Of a stretch of 64,000 nt of DNA, positions 1-12,384 are shown one piece after another. Positions within the stretch are counted from its first letter, which is position 1, and each line of letters begins with the position of its first letter. The notes beneath the pieces are model-generated. The model saw only the letters and a list, made by a program, of their open reading frames with translations. It was not told the origin of the DNA and did no database searches. A program made the position numbers and the translations under genes. The DNA comes from Cristatella mucedo (taxonomy: Eukaryota; Bryozoa; Phylactolaemata; Cristatellidae): positions 4,007,501 to 4,071,500 of the forward strand of contig WPIO01000023.1 in assembly GCA_009760855.2 (NCBI GenBank). Reading direction: 5' to 3'.

Positions 1-309
1 GGTAGCCCCTATGCGGAATCAAAGTATCTTCCAATTTTACTTTTTACTAGATGGACACATCGCTCCTCAGTCAAGTCTGCCTACTTTCACCTGCAATGCA
101 TTAAAAAATGTGGGCTTACTTAGATAAGGACTCAAAGGCCAAGTTGGTTCGTGTATTCGCGACATCGCAACTTGGCTTCTAAAACCCACTACTTATACGT
201 TTTTCTGCCTCTGCAATAAGTTGCCCACAGTTGGTGAATCCTCTGCAATAACTTGCCTACAGTTGGTGAATACCTCAGCTGCTCGGCTTATCTATTGTAC
301 GCGTCACAA

Positions 310-2160
310 TTTATGCCTGTATGTATCTCCGTCTGTAACTACGCCACAAAGACTATGTGGGTGTTATGCAGAAGTGTTTTATATAGCGAACTCAAAGCCT
401 AAGCGGTTTTCGGTAGCCAACAGATTTCATCTCACGCATACACAGAGAAAGTGAGAAGCATAGCAAGAGTCAGGAGAGCAGTTGAGGTAGTGAGTAGCAT
501 GGAAGTGGCAGCTCGAGACGGCTGGAAAGGATGCACCATAGTCGGCAGCATGATGGTAGATGTCATCGCGTGAGAATTGCGGAAGTGAGTTTCAGAGTCT
601 AGGACCTGCTAAGCAAAAGCTTTCTCTCACCAACGGTCTTTAAGCGAAGGAGTAGAACAGCTAATTTATTGTCCATACAGAGCCTGAAGGCACGAGGAGG
701 CTGAAGCTGGTGCACCAGTTCAGCTAGATACGAAGGAGCCAAGCCGTGGCGGGCCTTGTGGGTAAGCGTAAGAACTTTTCTCTGTATCCGTTGATAAGCC
801 GGTAGCCATCCAAGCTCTTTCAGCAAATGAGACACATGGTCAAAACTCCTTGCCGCCATAATCATAACCAGCTGCAGTGGCCTGGTGACCTTTTTTTCGG
901 TCGCCCAGCCAAAAGGGAATTACAATAATCTAGCGGAGACACAACGAAGGAGTTAGTTAAATCTTTTGTGAGCCACGATTGAAGACTGCTCCTAATCTTA
1001 GCTAGGGATTGGACGTGATGGCTAACTGTAGAGGCAGTCTTGTTAACGAAGCTTTCAAACTTTCGGTAGCTATCAAAGGCAACACCTAAATTCTGAGCTC
1101 ATGATGATGGTCGCATATGAGCATCGCCTATTAGAAGAGCAAAGTCTTCTTGTCCAGCCACACGTTTGGGATGTCCTATGAGGAGCAGTATCGTTTTATC
1201 GTCGTTTCGTATAAGCAAAAAATTGCTGACATCCATGATCGAATGTCTGCAAGCCAGCATTCAGTTTATCAGTCGGTACAGCAGATTCCGATGGCTTAAA
1301 TTACAAATACAGCTGAGTTTTGTCAGCATGAAAGTGATAGCCTATTCCATGGGTCCAAATCGCTTTTTCCGAAGGTTGAGAGTATAAATGGAGAACAGCA
1401 AAGGATCGAGGACCGACCCTTGTGGCACTCCACAGGTGACTTGTCTGGTGGATGAGACCTGACCCCCACGTCACATGGATTGAAAACGATCGGACAAGTC
1501 GGCATTGAACCACGCCAGTGCCTCGTCTGCTGGATCGGTTGTTGTTCTCAATTGTTCAAGTATGATATCGTAATCAATAGTGTCGAAGGCAGCTGCTAGA
1601 TCTAGCAGCGATAGGACCGTGACATTACCGTCAGCGTTGTTGCATTGGATGTCATTAGTCTTATGGAGAGAGCAGTTTCAGTAGAGTGCGGCCGCTTGAA
1701 CCCCGACTGAAATTTTCTGAAAATTCATTCTTTTTAATGTTTGCTACCACCTGTTTAGCGACATTTTTTCAAGAATGTTTGACGAAAAAGGAAAAGGGAG
1801 ACTGGGCGATAGTTTGCAAGGACCTCTATATCTATTCCAGGCTTTTTGAGTATCGGCCGAATGATGGCCGATTTAAAGAGCTAGGGTACAACCTCTTTTT
1901 CCAGAGAAGCATTAAAAACCTTGCTTATGGCTGAGCTAAGTTTATCTGCAGCGAAAACCATAGAGGGAGAGATATAGCGTCTTCAGGAGACGAGCTATTT
2001 TTACTAGACCTTATTAAGGTAGCGACAGCACACGCAGAAACATCGGAAAGTCTCTTAAGGAAGGTCACAGGTTGCGATTCAACAATTGCTTTAGTCGGAG
2101 GAGATCTAATGGAAGTACGCACGCCCACAATTTTTTCAGTGAAGGAAGAAGGCTGAAAAC
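310..2160 (-). mobile_element. LINE-A copy (CR1/L2-like non-LTR retrotransposon), 5'-truncated
   Basis: Read on the minus strand this is colinear with the better copy at 37075-39690. Near 2130 is PPTKAIVESQPVTFLKRLSD; near 1300 is HGIGYHFHADKTQLYL, the RT active-site box with YADD changed to HADK; at 599-865 is LKELGWLPAYQRIQRKVLTL, the C-terminal domain. The 3' UTR runs from about 600 down to 318 and ends in the family GGAGATACAT tail. Several frame breaks are present; a dead copy. Confidence 0.85.
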
Positions 2161-3111
2161 TTGTAAGCCAAACTTACGGGTCATAGGTTTGATAGCCGAG
2201 CTGTTGATAAGGGGAACTTAGGACGCAGGTAAGTCCTTACAGACCCGCCGAAGTAGGCCCGCCGGTAGGTAGTATTGACTAAAGGCCACGTCACAACTTA
2301 TGCTAAGCAGGTCCTGTTATGAGTAGCAGCATATCCGAGAACAGTTCATGAACAGTCGCAGCGAAGATGCCAGCGGAATGCCCGAAGGTATAACCAAGAA
2401 GTCAGGTACAGGTCCACAGTAGCCCGAGGCCGTTCTGCGCTGGCTGTCTGCCTATCGAGCAGCCTATCGACTTCAAGGTTCTCTCATTCACCTCTAGGTC
2501 CCTCAATTCTCTTTCACCAGCTTACCCATCTGAATTAGTTTCGCATCGGGCTGCCATCGTACAACTAGCTCTTGTAACTCTGGTCGAGAAATTGAGCGCC
2601 CTTAGCTAACTTCAAATCTCATAGGTGCCACGTCTTCAGCTACTGCTCTCTCAAAGCCTATGCCTCACTAACGACAGACGTCGCTTCGTCTGCTGATCGG
2701 ACGACGTTAAAAAAAATCTAACTTAACAATTACCCGCTCCACACAGCCTTTGCTCTGCAAACGCGAATTTTCCTTTCTGTGAGATTGGGCGACGTAGCGA
2801 AGCTAGCGAAACTGGCGAAACATCGCGCGACTGGAGCGCCGAGACACGGGCCGGAGCGATACGCTTCTTCTTGTAGCGAATCCCTGAAGTTCGTCGTTGT
2901 TTTCCCGTGCGCCTTGCTCGCTGGTGCACGATTTGGTGCATTTAGCTGGCTGCGGGTACTGCTGGCCAGCGGACCTTGGTGTTCTTCGTGCGTGCTCGTC
3001 CAAGGGTGATACTTGGGTGCATTATTGCAGGCCTCCCCCCCCCCGGGGCCCCGACCAGCGTATCTTGCCATTAACTAGTGGTCGTTGCTTCTCTTGCGGA
3101 GAGCTTTGTAG

Positions 3112-3165
3112 AGCTTAGCGCCTGAATAAAGATTCAGTCCTCTTAGGGTCCTATGCAAACAAAAT
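3112..3165 (+). mobile_element. SINE-A 3'-end fragment
   Basis: GCGCCTGAATAAAGATTCAG and the following CTCTTAGGG-like stretch match the last ~50 bases of SINE-A copies at 20427 and 46318. The tRNA-like head is not recognisable upstream, where a C/G run and GC-rich sequence stand instead. Confidence 0.55.
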
Positions 3166-3244
3166 TAAAAAGTGAAAGGGGGGAGATGTAGAAGGCGGAA
3201 GATAAACTGTTACTCCTACTAATAATACAGCTCGTACAATTGAT

Positions 3245-4190
3245 GCTAATAAGACCTTTGCTTAGCATCATAAGAGAACTAAATCTCTTTCTAGGCTCTT
3301 AACATATGCTAGATGGTAGCGTTCCAATTAGTTAGTGGTAGCATTCAGAGCGTCAGCATACACAAACATTCAAAGGAGAGTTCGCACAGACGGAGCAAAG
3401 TCTGTGATGAACAGGTGTGTTTAGAATCTTTATCAAATGTCTACAATCGTTTGAATTTGCGACAGCATTCGGTTGTTAGTTCCTGGCTTTGCGAGTGCAC
3501 GAACTGGATGCATAGTCCCCACAGGATTTGAGATTGGCTAGACGCAAAGCTAAATGAATTGGGTCAGAAAAGTGGGTATAAGGATGCCAAGCCAGGTGAG
3601 AAAGCATCTCCGACCCCGAAGTCCGATAGAAACTTGACGGGTGCAGGTCGATGAGAAACGGTGTAATGCGGTAGTTATGAAGTTCAAGACAGACGTGCTT
3701 AGCTGCAGTGTTTTCACCGACTGTATGCATCCGATAGCCTAAATTTTATAGCGAATCACTAACCTTATTGACAAGCTTCATTTACAGCGTGCCATAGGGC
3801 GACGAAAGAGATTGAGTTCTCTAAAGGTGTTATACAGAAATATTATTATTATTTTATTTCACAGGCAAGAAGACATGCGAGTAATGAGTAAAGGTTATCT
3901 AGACGGTATATCACAAATACTCGGACCAGCTTGGCTGGGGTATCCTTATATAAGCAGGCTTGAACTTTTGCAATGACCCGTAGCTGAAGTTAGGCAGACT
4001 TGACTGTGCTGCTGATTTGGTCATTGGAGCAGGGACTCACAAATTGCATGCGGATGCTACAGAGTGCAGTGCTGGCCGAGCCCATTTTGAAGGTTAGGCT
4101 TTCTAAATTCTGAATAACAGTAAGTTTGCTCAGAACTAGTAAGTTGGCTGTATAGTAATTTAATTTGAGAATGGTTCCTGCCACCTAATA
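3245..4190 (-). mobile_element. LINE-B copy, interrupted by a plus-strand LINE-B tail
   Basis: On the minus strand, 4184-3990 encodes NLESLTFKMGSAS, the post-YADD region of LINE-B RT. 3865-3920 gives YSLLACL; 3730-3476 gives LHNYRITPFLIDLHP and LANLKSCGDYA of the C-terminal domain; 3300-3245 is the 3' tail. The stretch 3740-3862 is a LINE-B 3' tail on the opposite strand, ending in ATT repeats, so one copy landed inside the other. Confidence 0.72.
3740..3862 (+). mobile_element. LINE-B 3'-tail insert
   Basis: It reads CACTAACC... then GAAAGAGATTGAGTTCTCTA then ATTATTATTATT, the LINE-B 3' end on the plus strand. It lies within a minus-strand LINE-B copy. Confidence 0.65.
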
Positions 4191-4217
4191 AAGATAGACA
4201 TAGACAAAGGGGCACAT

Positions 4218-4218
<1 letters not shown>

Positions 4219-4273
<55 letters not shown>

Positions 4274-4277
4274 AGAG
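4219..4277 (+). repeat. (GA)n microsatellite
   Basis: About 50 bases of near-perfect GA dinucleotide, then GGGAGAGGGAGAGAG. Confidence 0.95.
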
Positions 4278-4799
4278 TATGATGCAAATCCAAATTTTTC
4301 GATCCTGGATGTTAGCTATATTACTTACGTTAGTTAAGCAAATATACATGCAGGTGGATCTCAGTACATTTTCGGGTCACATTATGAAGCTGCTAGATGA
4401 CTCACATTGGCTGTTCCTCCATCCAACCGATCGTACACGCTGCCAGAATCGAAGCCGGTGGGGCTAGACCTTAATCGTTCTGAGGTATCGATCAGAGGAA
4501 GACTGAAGAAATATGTTGAATGGACAAACGGGCTGATATGCTGGTCAAAAGGAGTCCAGGGCCCTGTTGGCTCGTGCTCTCAGCATCTATGTTACCGATT
4601 CTCCCTCATTTTTGTCGGAGCTGCTAAGGTTCATGATGCAACAGGCGTTCGTTTCTACTCGACGATTCTTACAACAGGAATAGCAACTGGGATTTAGAAA
4701 ATAGAAAATAGAGTCATCGAAGACAATTCTTGCATGGTTTTTAGAGTTGCAGCAGTCTTTCTGGTAGACTTGACGATACTCCAAGACTGTCACAGGCAG

Positions 4800-5660
4800 G
4801 AGACTAAGCAGCAAAGTGAGAGTGAGAGAGAAAAAGAGCACGTGAGAGAGGGAGTGTGAGTGAGGGAGAGCGAGTGAGCAAAAACAGCCTCAGTGAGCTG
4901 GCTGCAGAAATTACGAGTGTTTGCGTAGCCGGTTCGTCAACTGACTTCTGGCCGTCTGCAGCATCAGCTTCTGTTTGCATTCCTCTCGGTGAGAGCCGAT
5001 GCAATGATGACTCAGGCTCCATTAAAATTGACCTGGCAACGGCATGTTGGCGGTGCTGCGGCAGCTCGGCCACTTATGGTCGCCCAAAGCTCAGCTAGCC
5101 GAGAAAGCAAAGCAATTGACACGAATCTGCTAAGCGATGCCAGCCGGCGATTGCTTCTGGCCAATGCTTGCCATCCTATCAGTCGGCATCGCAGCAACCG
5201 AGTTCGGCAGGCCTGAGTGTTTGTTCCCTGGTCAGTTACCGGCAGCCCTCGAGGTTCCTGGGCTGCAACTTCACACGTCACGAGGTCAAATAGCTGAGCA
5301 CAAACGACCGCCAGGGTAAGCAGAGGTTCGATGGCAGCAGGAGCAGCAGGAGCAGCAAGGGAACCTGCTCGAGAACCTGCTCGAGAACCTGCTCGATTTA
5401 CAGGAACTCGGCAAGGCTGCGGTCCGAGATGGCAGCAGCTGGCACCGAGGTGCTCTTGGCAACCTTGCCCGGGGGTCTGCGGCTGCGGTGGCACGGCCAG
5501 CAGCGCTCCCTCGGTAATTGATCGGCCACAAGAGTCGAAAGCCGTAGTCGTAGCCGTAGATGATTGCCTGGCCAGAGGGCGACTGGTGCACAGGCTTGCT
5601 GCCGCTGCTAGAAACGGCCTAGCAAAGCTATGGAAATAAATTGAGCCTCCATCCAAAGCT
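4800..5660. other. GC-rich island with long ORFs on both strands, no recognised gene
   Basis: More GC-rich than its surroundings. A 214-codon minus-strand frame (5656-5012) and overlapping plus-strand frames are open, but none resembles a known family and Ala/Arg/Ser runs follow base composition. A 12-base unit GAACCTGCTCGA is repeated three times at 5361-5396. It may be an unrecognised exon or promoter-proximal sequence, but nothing decides this. Confidence 0.3.
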
Positions 5661-6837
5661 AGCCTAATCTAGCACTCTCGATCGACGGTCGATTTAGACC
5701 TCGCAAGGAGGCTGCCGATGCTGCGGGCCATTCAACCAGCCTCCGAAAAGGCCCTCTGCTGCTGGTGAAATGTACCTCGGAACAGGCCAGCTAGATAGGA
5801 GTAATCGCCTGAGCAAAATCGGCCGGATTAAACCTCTCTGTCACATATGTTCAGATAGACTGGCAGTAGCTTCCTGTTAATTAGCTTCCTTGGCTGAAGT
5901 AGTTTTGAAGAATTTCCTACTTTAGGGAACCTCCAATAGACATGCGATTTGCCACCCTAAACTGAGGCAAGAAAAGACACGAGTGTGTTGATTAGTAAGC
6001 CAGCGTAGGAAGGAGTGAGGATGAAGCAAGCATGCGTTCGGGAAGGTAAACAGCTTCGAGGAGGCATCTGAGAGTCAAAGGGCAGCACAGATTATTTAGG
6101 AATGACTGGACAACCAAAACAAAGAAGATTTCAAGGGGTTCTAGCAAGTGCTTATCAAAGGCCATTTGACAGTATTATGAGTCATACACGCATGTTAACT
6201 GTTGGCCTGGCGAAATGCATCGAGCCCTGTAACCGATTGCCTAGTTATATTGTGCAGCGCCAAAATGTACAAAACGCTATGCATCTGTGGTGCTATCGAA
6301 CTGAATCAGGGGACCGATTACCTCAGTAGAAAAGCAAAAGTGGCAGTGCATGCCAACACGGATTTGTACCCACATTTTCGCGTGTTAGTGTTTGTCCTAG
6401 GTCGATAATTGTTCATGCACGGCATTGCCACTTATCTGATTTAATACCGTGTGCACACTCTGGATGAGTGAGTGCGGCTTTCCTATAACCCGACATTCTT
6501 GTCATTGCCTCCGAACCTTACATCCGGCAGCACATCACAAATGCACTCAAACGGTATCCGATAACCAACAGCCGGCTGTTTTTATTTGGAAACCTTTGGC
6601 TAGCAGCTCTCTGGACACACCGAAGGTTTCATCGAAGGAGCACACTTGCACACGCATGCATCCACACACAAACATCCATTCCTCCGAAAACACACTTGGT
6701 TTGGTGTACTATACAAGCTGCTTTCAGATTTAAGCCTGAATCTCACGAACTCTCACATGGCTTATTGAGAAAAGTGTGAATTCAGAAGTAGAAAAACACG
6801 TGAGTTTGATGCCGTTTACCTAAGAGCCGCATGTCTT

Positions 6838-7395
6838 AATAATAATAATAATAATTCACTTGATAAAGCGCCCTCAGAGAACTTAATCTCTCTCTAGGCG
6901 CTTTACATTTGCTGTAAAGTGAAATGCGATTGAATGGTAAGTAAAATCATGCTTGAAAAAACAAACGAAATGAATAATATGGTTAGGGGTGACATGCACA
7001 GGGTCAGCATGCAAATGTGGTTAGTGGCAGCATGCACAGTGTCAGCACGCATAAGCACATCAAGGACGAATCACAGGGACCCACTAAATGCTGTCCTAAA
7101 TAGGTGTGTTTTTAGGTTCCTTTTAAATGTGGTCAGGTCAGGGGATGTTCTGACGCAGGTCGGGAGGGAGTTCCAGGCTTTGGGAGCATATGAACTAAAT
7201 GCACGGTCTCCAAAGGATTTAAGGTTTGTATGAGGTATTTCTAGACTGTTGGATTCCGAAAAGCGGGTGGTACGATGCTTAGCCTGATGGGGTAGTATAT
7301 CTGACAGATAGGCTGGAGCCATAGAATGAAGGGACCTAAAAGTGAGGGACAAAACCTTGAAGTCTTCCACTGCTGCTGCTGCTGCATTCATATTC
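6838..7395 (-). mobile_element. LINE-B copy, 3' part
   Basis: A clean copy of the 3' end. An (AAT)n tail at 6838-6856 is followed by the complement of the GAGATTAAGTTCTCTGAGGG block. The minus-strand frame 7391-7071 (106 codons) encodes YLSDILPHQAKHRTTRFSES and AWNSLPTCVRTSPDLTTFKR, the conserved end of the LINE-B ORF2. It is 5'-truncated within that domain. Confidence 0.9.
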
Positions 7396-8944
7396 AGGAA
7401 TACAGACCAAACAAATTTGTTAGATTATGTATGCGTAGTTCGTCAGCTGCCGGTCTGAGAAGAAGATGCTTCACCACCGCGGGAAACATGCCACCACCAT
7501 TTATCTAGAGTAAATAGTGCAGCCGATCCGTGACTGGAAAGTGTATATATCGGAACTCAATGCCCGGCAGTCGATGGGGGATGTAGGGCGGTTCACCGGG
7601 GATTTAAAGATCTGCATCACAATCGGTGGTCAGCCACATGCTTATATCGAATCAGTACTGAGTCAGCTTGATAGCCTTGTAAGTCTCTCACTGCCCTCGG
7701 GATAATCGTTCCTTGCACGATTCAAATCAAAAGTAAGACCTGAAGTCATTTTTAGCCATAGACAGATGAGGTGGTCACACAGCGGCAGACACATCTGTTC
7801 CATCTGCAAGTGCAACTAATTCTGGAAAACCAAAGGCTGAATTCCAAATACTTTTTAGTCCCCTTATTATCATAATTTTTTTCTATTGTCACAGTAATAT
7901 TCATGCACTATAAAAAGGCTCATCTTATTTTGCCAGTCATACTAGTGAAAGTGTGCGCTGCTTCTAGCTGCCTGCAGCTGCTTGTAGCTGCCTGTTGCTG
8001 CTTACCACAAGGTCGAGGACGGCAGTTTCTGGCTTGTCCCTTGTTAGCGATGTACGCTGGCAAAGGCAGCCCATTTAGACTCGATGCACACATAGCTTAC
8101 CTGCTGTATAAACAGTTCTCATACCAGAATTGTGCTTCTGCTGTAACGGCCTTCAGTAGTGCCCCCGGGTTGGAGGCCAGTAGTCAGTACTGGAGGTGTT
8201 TAATATCTGTGAACCTCTGGAAATCTACTGTAGCTTCAAAAAGGAGCCAATATCGCATTAAAAGAGCTCATAGAAGTCGCCATGTTTGGTAGGATATTGG
8301 CAAGAGAGTAGCGGTGGCCCACCGTCGATCATCGTCGCCATCGGCATCAATCAATCAGACTGTCCAGTAGTGCAGCCCCCCCAACAGAACCGGGTCAGGC
8401 AGTCCTCACTACCCGGCAGTAATGAGAGTGCTCGGTATAGCGTGCTATCTTATCAGTTCCACGCTCGGTCAGGTGGCAGGAATGACACACGGATTTTTCG
8501 CGGGTCATGCAGATTTGTTTGCGGCTCAGCTGGTCAGCTGGATCGAGGAAGAGTGATCCGGAAACAACAAGCAAACCGTAAATGGCGCATGGCAAGTACC
8601 ACAGGCTGCCACTCGGTAAGCTGTTAGCCGGAGCTACAAAGCATAGTGGCTGCCTGACGATAAGCAAGTAGTTTAATTTTTTGAGCCTCTGGAATGGTCA
8701 TTCATTTGATTGCAGCACTAGACCGAGTAGCCGGTATACACACTCCGATGCAGCGCTAGAGAGCAGACATGTGCATTAATTTCTTATTAAGGAAAGGCAA
8801 AGCAATTAATGCGTCGCTAGAATTGCTGTCTGTTGCGTGCATTAGCACTTCACCCATCCATACGCAGGCTTCGGTAGTGATGCTGAAGGTGCCTGCTCGT
8901 AGCTGCACATTAAGTGACTCTGTCTGGTCTTGTCTACATCTTTC

Positions 8945-8945
8945 T

Positions 8946-8992
<47 letters not shown>
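8945..8992 (+). repeat. (CT)n microsatellite
   Basis: About 45 bases of CT dinucleotide. Confidence 0.95.
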
Positions 8993-8994
<2 letters not shown>

Positions 8995-9596
8995 CATCTG
9001 AGAGCATTCATCTGCTTTTTTTACCCCCTTGCACACCCACCAGAATCTGGCAGCCACGTGTATGCTTGTGCCAAGCGCCCGTCTACCTTGCACAGCAAGC
9101 TATGAAAACACTGTTCCTCTGTAGTCTACAGCAGCCATGGCTGGCAACCCTAGTACTGGACTAAGCGGAGTTATCTGAGGACAATGATAATCATTCACAT
9201 GCCGTACCCACAGCAGTCTACTCGTACTCTCCTCGCTTGTGCCACAAGCCCTTATACCAACAAAGACACAGCAGCGGCTGTGTGCCGCTGGCAGATAAAA
9301 AAAAGTGAAGATGCTGTGAGTGGCAATCGCACGGCCGAGCTGCTCGGCAGCTGCACGAGCCTTTCCCGTACTGGTAGCTTCATTCATCTGCACCGGGCCG
9401 TCTGGGTTGTGCATTAGCCAGCGCACGGACTGCTCGGGTATCTGAACCATTGACATTTAAAAAGAAGATGAAGATAAAGCGAAAACAAAGAGGGCTATTC
9501 CTGGCGAAGGCTCGCTCTTCAGCGTTTAAAGCTGAGCACGCGGTGACAAAGGTGATCAGAATGCGTGCAGTACTAGGATTGATCGCACTTGTCAGC

Positions 9597-9728
9597 AGCT
9601 ACTCACTTGCTCAACTGCCCTCCTGACTCAGCTATGCCTCTCACTCTCTCTGCAGCGCGAGGTGGGGTCGTCTGGCTACCGAACGCGTACCGATAGCCTC
9701 GCAGGCTTTGAGTGCTCGCAATCTCCGC
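9597..9728 (+). mobile_element. LINE-A 3'-UTR fragment
   Basis: The stretch CTCAACTGCCCTCCTGACTC...TACCGAACGCGTACCGATAG...TTTGAGTGCTC matches the LINE-A 3' UTR at 39483-39597 nearly in order. No ORF part and no terminal tail remain. Confidence 0.75.
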
Positions 9729-10029
9729 TGGTGCATACTCGCAACGCGGGATCTTGACACACGCGCGAGAGACGGCCAAGGAATCCCACGAGAGCGGCTG
9801 ACGCGCCTTCGGCCTAAGAGAAAGATTGAAAGAAATCCACAGGTTGTCCTTACCAATTCCTTACCATACTCCGACAGCTATATGCAGCTATCGGAGGGGA
9901 TGGGCAGGGAATGGGCTGATCGCCACAGAAATCCTGAAACGTAAGACGTAAGCTGTAGACACGTGCGCTTCCTGGCGATAATAATTTGGGAGCCGAAAAA
10001 GAACCCAAGGATCTATCCAGGCTGATTAG

Positions 10030-10190
10030 CATACGCCCCCGCGGTCTTAGCTGAGGGTAAGGCGCTCGCTCGTTCGCTCTTCCAGGTCGTGGCGGCTTCC
10101 AGTCCTGTGTAGGGCGATCTTTTATTGCCCTCTGCAAGCGGCGATAGCCGTCGAGGCTCTTCTGCCGCTATATGAACGAGGCTGTTGAAT
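10030..10190 (+). mobile_element. SINE-B copy (tRNA-derived)
   Basis: Contains GGTAAGGCGCTCGCTCGTTC (head), a degraded B-box region, TTTTATTGCCCTCTGCAAGC, then GAGGCTCTTCTGCCGCTATA and the GAGGCTGTTGAATCAATC-like tail. Same order as the copies at 23130 and, on the other strand, 39945. Confidence 0.75.
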
Positions 10191-11404
10191 CAATCGGCTT
10201 ACCCTTTTCTCCAAAAATTCTCGTGCCGAAGAGCCGCACATAGTTTAGGCGGGCAGCTTGATTGCTTAATAAAAAGACTAATAAGAAGGCAGCAGGTCTC
10301 GCTGAGCAACTGTTTAAAGCCACAGGCTGACCGCTCTCAGGTAGGTTTACGAATCCCACACACATTTTTAGGAAACTGCGCTCTGCGTTCTACTTGACCA
10401 AACAAGATACAGCTTGAAAAAGCATACAATGGAGGTGGTGCGAGCAGCAGACTTACCGTATGCGATTACAAATCGACTACTTAAAAAAAACTTCTTCCAA
10501 CATCTTTTAGCTTATGATACAATAAGTCACTGTAATGCCCAAATTTTGCTGCTTGTATTCGTAATCTGGAGTAGTAAAACAATGAGTGCAGTGCACAAGA
10601 TCACATCGATGATAGCAACGGTAAAACTGGTTCACTCCTAGGCCAGTGGTTCACTTCACTCAGGTCCCTCGACGTCGACCTTAGAAGATTTCGTAGAGTC
10701 TAAGAAAGTGTGCTGGAATAGCTTGAATCAGTCACGAGTTATTTGACCTAGACAACCCTGGTTGAAGTCTTGTTATAGCAGTTTAGATCCTGTAATGAGT
10801 AATGCAATACCCGATGGCCCGCATATGCGCTGCACATGCGGGCCATCTATTCTTTGCTTCGTAGGCTTTTGACTGTGGCATTTCGGCACTAATTGCATAA
10901 CAACTTTCTTTCACACGAGCATAGCAGTATGCACTTTGAACTGGTTCGTGTAATTGGCAGTAGAGGCTGGTTTTCAGGTGGCTGCAATCACGAGTGCAGT
11001 TCGATCAGAGATAACTGCATTCGCACGCTGCAGCCAACTCGAGCTCATGACGTTCGCTCGCCGTGCGACTATGAAGTTCTTGCTCTCGCCGAGATCAAAG
11101 TGAAGCAATGCAATAAAGCCTCAACTAATGCATGCCTTGGCTCTTGCCTACCGAAGCATCTGTTCAGTGCTGTGCCGTCACCGTCACAGTTATGAGTAGT
11201 TTTATTGGAATACGAAGAATGCACGCAACAATTCTCGATGCTCGAAGTGAGTGAGTCACTTTTCCACAGAAGAAACTGAAGCTATTGAAAACCTGCTGGT
11301 CTATCTATGCTGTGCTATTTCTCTCTCACACCCTTTCACCTCCCCATTCTCTCTATCCTGTCCGTTTGTCTGGGTCTCCTCTGTATTTTATTCTTGCTGT
11401 TTAT

Positions 11405-11525
11405 TGAGCATGCTACCACTAACCATTCGATCTTACTTCCTTTGCAGCAAATGTAAAGTGCCTAAAAAGAGATTGAGCTCTCTAAGGGCGCTATATCAAG
11501 TGCATTATTGTTTTTTATTGTTATT
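11405..11525 (+). mobile_element. LINE-B 3'-tail fragment
   Basis: Has GAGCATGCTACCACTAACCA, then TTCCTTTGCAGCAAATGTAA, then GAGATTGAGCTCTCTAAGGG and an ATTGTT-type tail. Only the last ~120 bases of the element. Confidence 0.85.
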
Positions 11526-12125
11526 ATCCCTGTCCGCCATCGAGAATGCTTGCACCCGAGAGTGCTGTACTGCTAAAACCGATCTGTGTGCAGTTGTTAT
11601 ATGTATAGTGACCCAGGAGCTGGGCCTCTCGCTGAGAACATTTTTTATGCTCGACCTCAGAGTTGAGTGACCAATGCAGGCAGATAGCATCTCCTCGAAG
11701 CTCGGCTAGTGAGACGAAGAAGCGACTACAATTTACACTGGCAACGAGGCGACAGTAGAACCCAACGGCTGTCGATATTTCGCAGGACTCAGACAAGCCC
11801 ATTTGGAAAAAGGTCAGGCCCTTTCAATTAACGTCTGACGACAAGCCGTCTTGACTAGTTCGTGTACAGGACCCACTTGAGGGAGACCCACGGCTCTCGA
11901 TTAACGCGTATTATCAACTAAAATAATAATGAAATTAATAAAGCTTATAAGACATCGAAGGCTACGATATTAGAAAATAAGGATTACAATAAAACTAAGT
12001 GTATGATTCGTGTAAAAAGTAAAGATCCAATGGGCCTGCGTTTGACCGGTCCGTGGGATGAGGCTCACAGTTGAATCCGCTGTGCGACCCAAAGACCCTC
12101 GATACCCTCGGGTAAAAAAATTTCA

Positions 12126-12215
12126 GCTTAACAATAATAAAATAACGTTTGTAAAGCGCCAAAACAGAACTAAATCTCTCAGGAGGCACTTTATATGTGC
12201 AGTAAAGGAAGCAAT
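12126..12215 (-). mobile_element. LINE-B 3'-tail fragment
   Basis: The AACAATAATAAAATAACG run followed by AAGCGCC...GAACTAAATCTCTC and TGCAGTAAAGGAAGC is the LINE-B 3' end read on the minus strand. Confidence 0.7.
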
Positions 12216-12384
12216 GTCTAAATGTCGTCGTGCCTGCATTGTATATTTGATGTTTATCAAGATGGGAACGAAAGTGCGGATCGTGATATCGGCAATGAAA
12301 AAGGAGGCAGGGAGCGTTTCTGCTTCAGGCGTTAGACCCAAATAAGCCGGTGCAAATTTGTACACCCAACTTCCGTTTGGCTAC

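Noticed and set aside
5012-5656. 214-codon minus-strand frame
   Set aside because: It lies in a GC-rich island where both strands stay open, is made of Ala/Arg/Ser/Leu runs, and resembles no family; not called as a gene.
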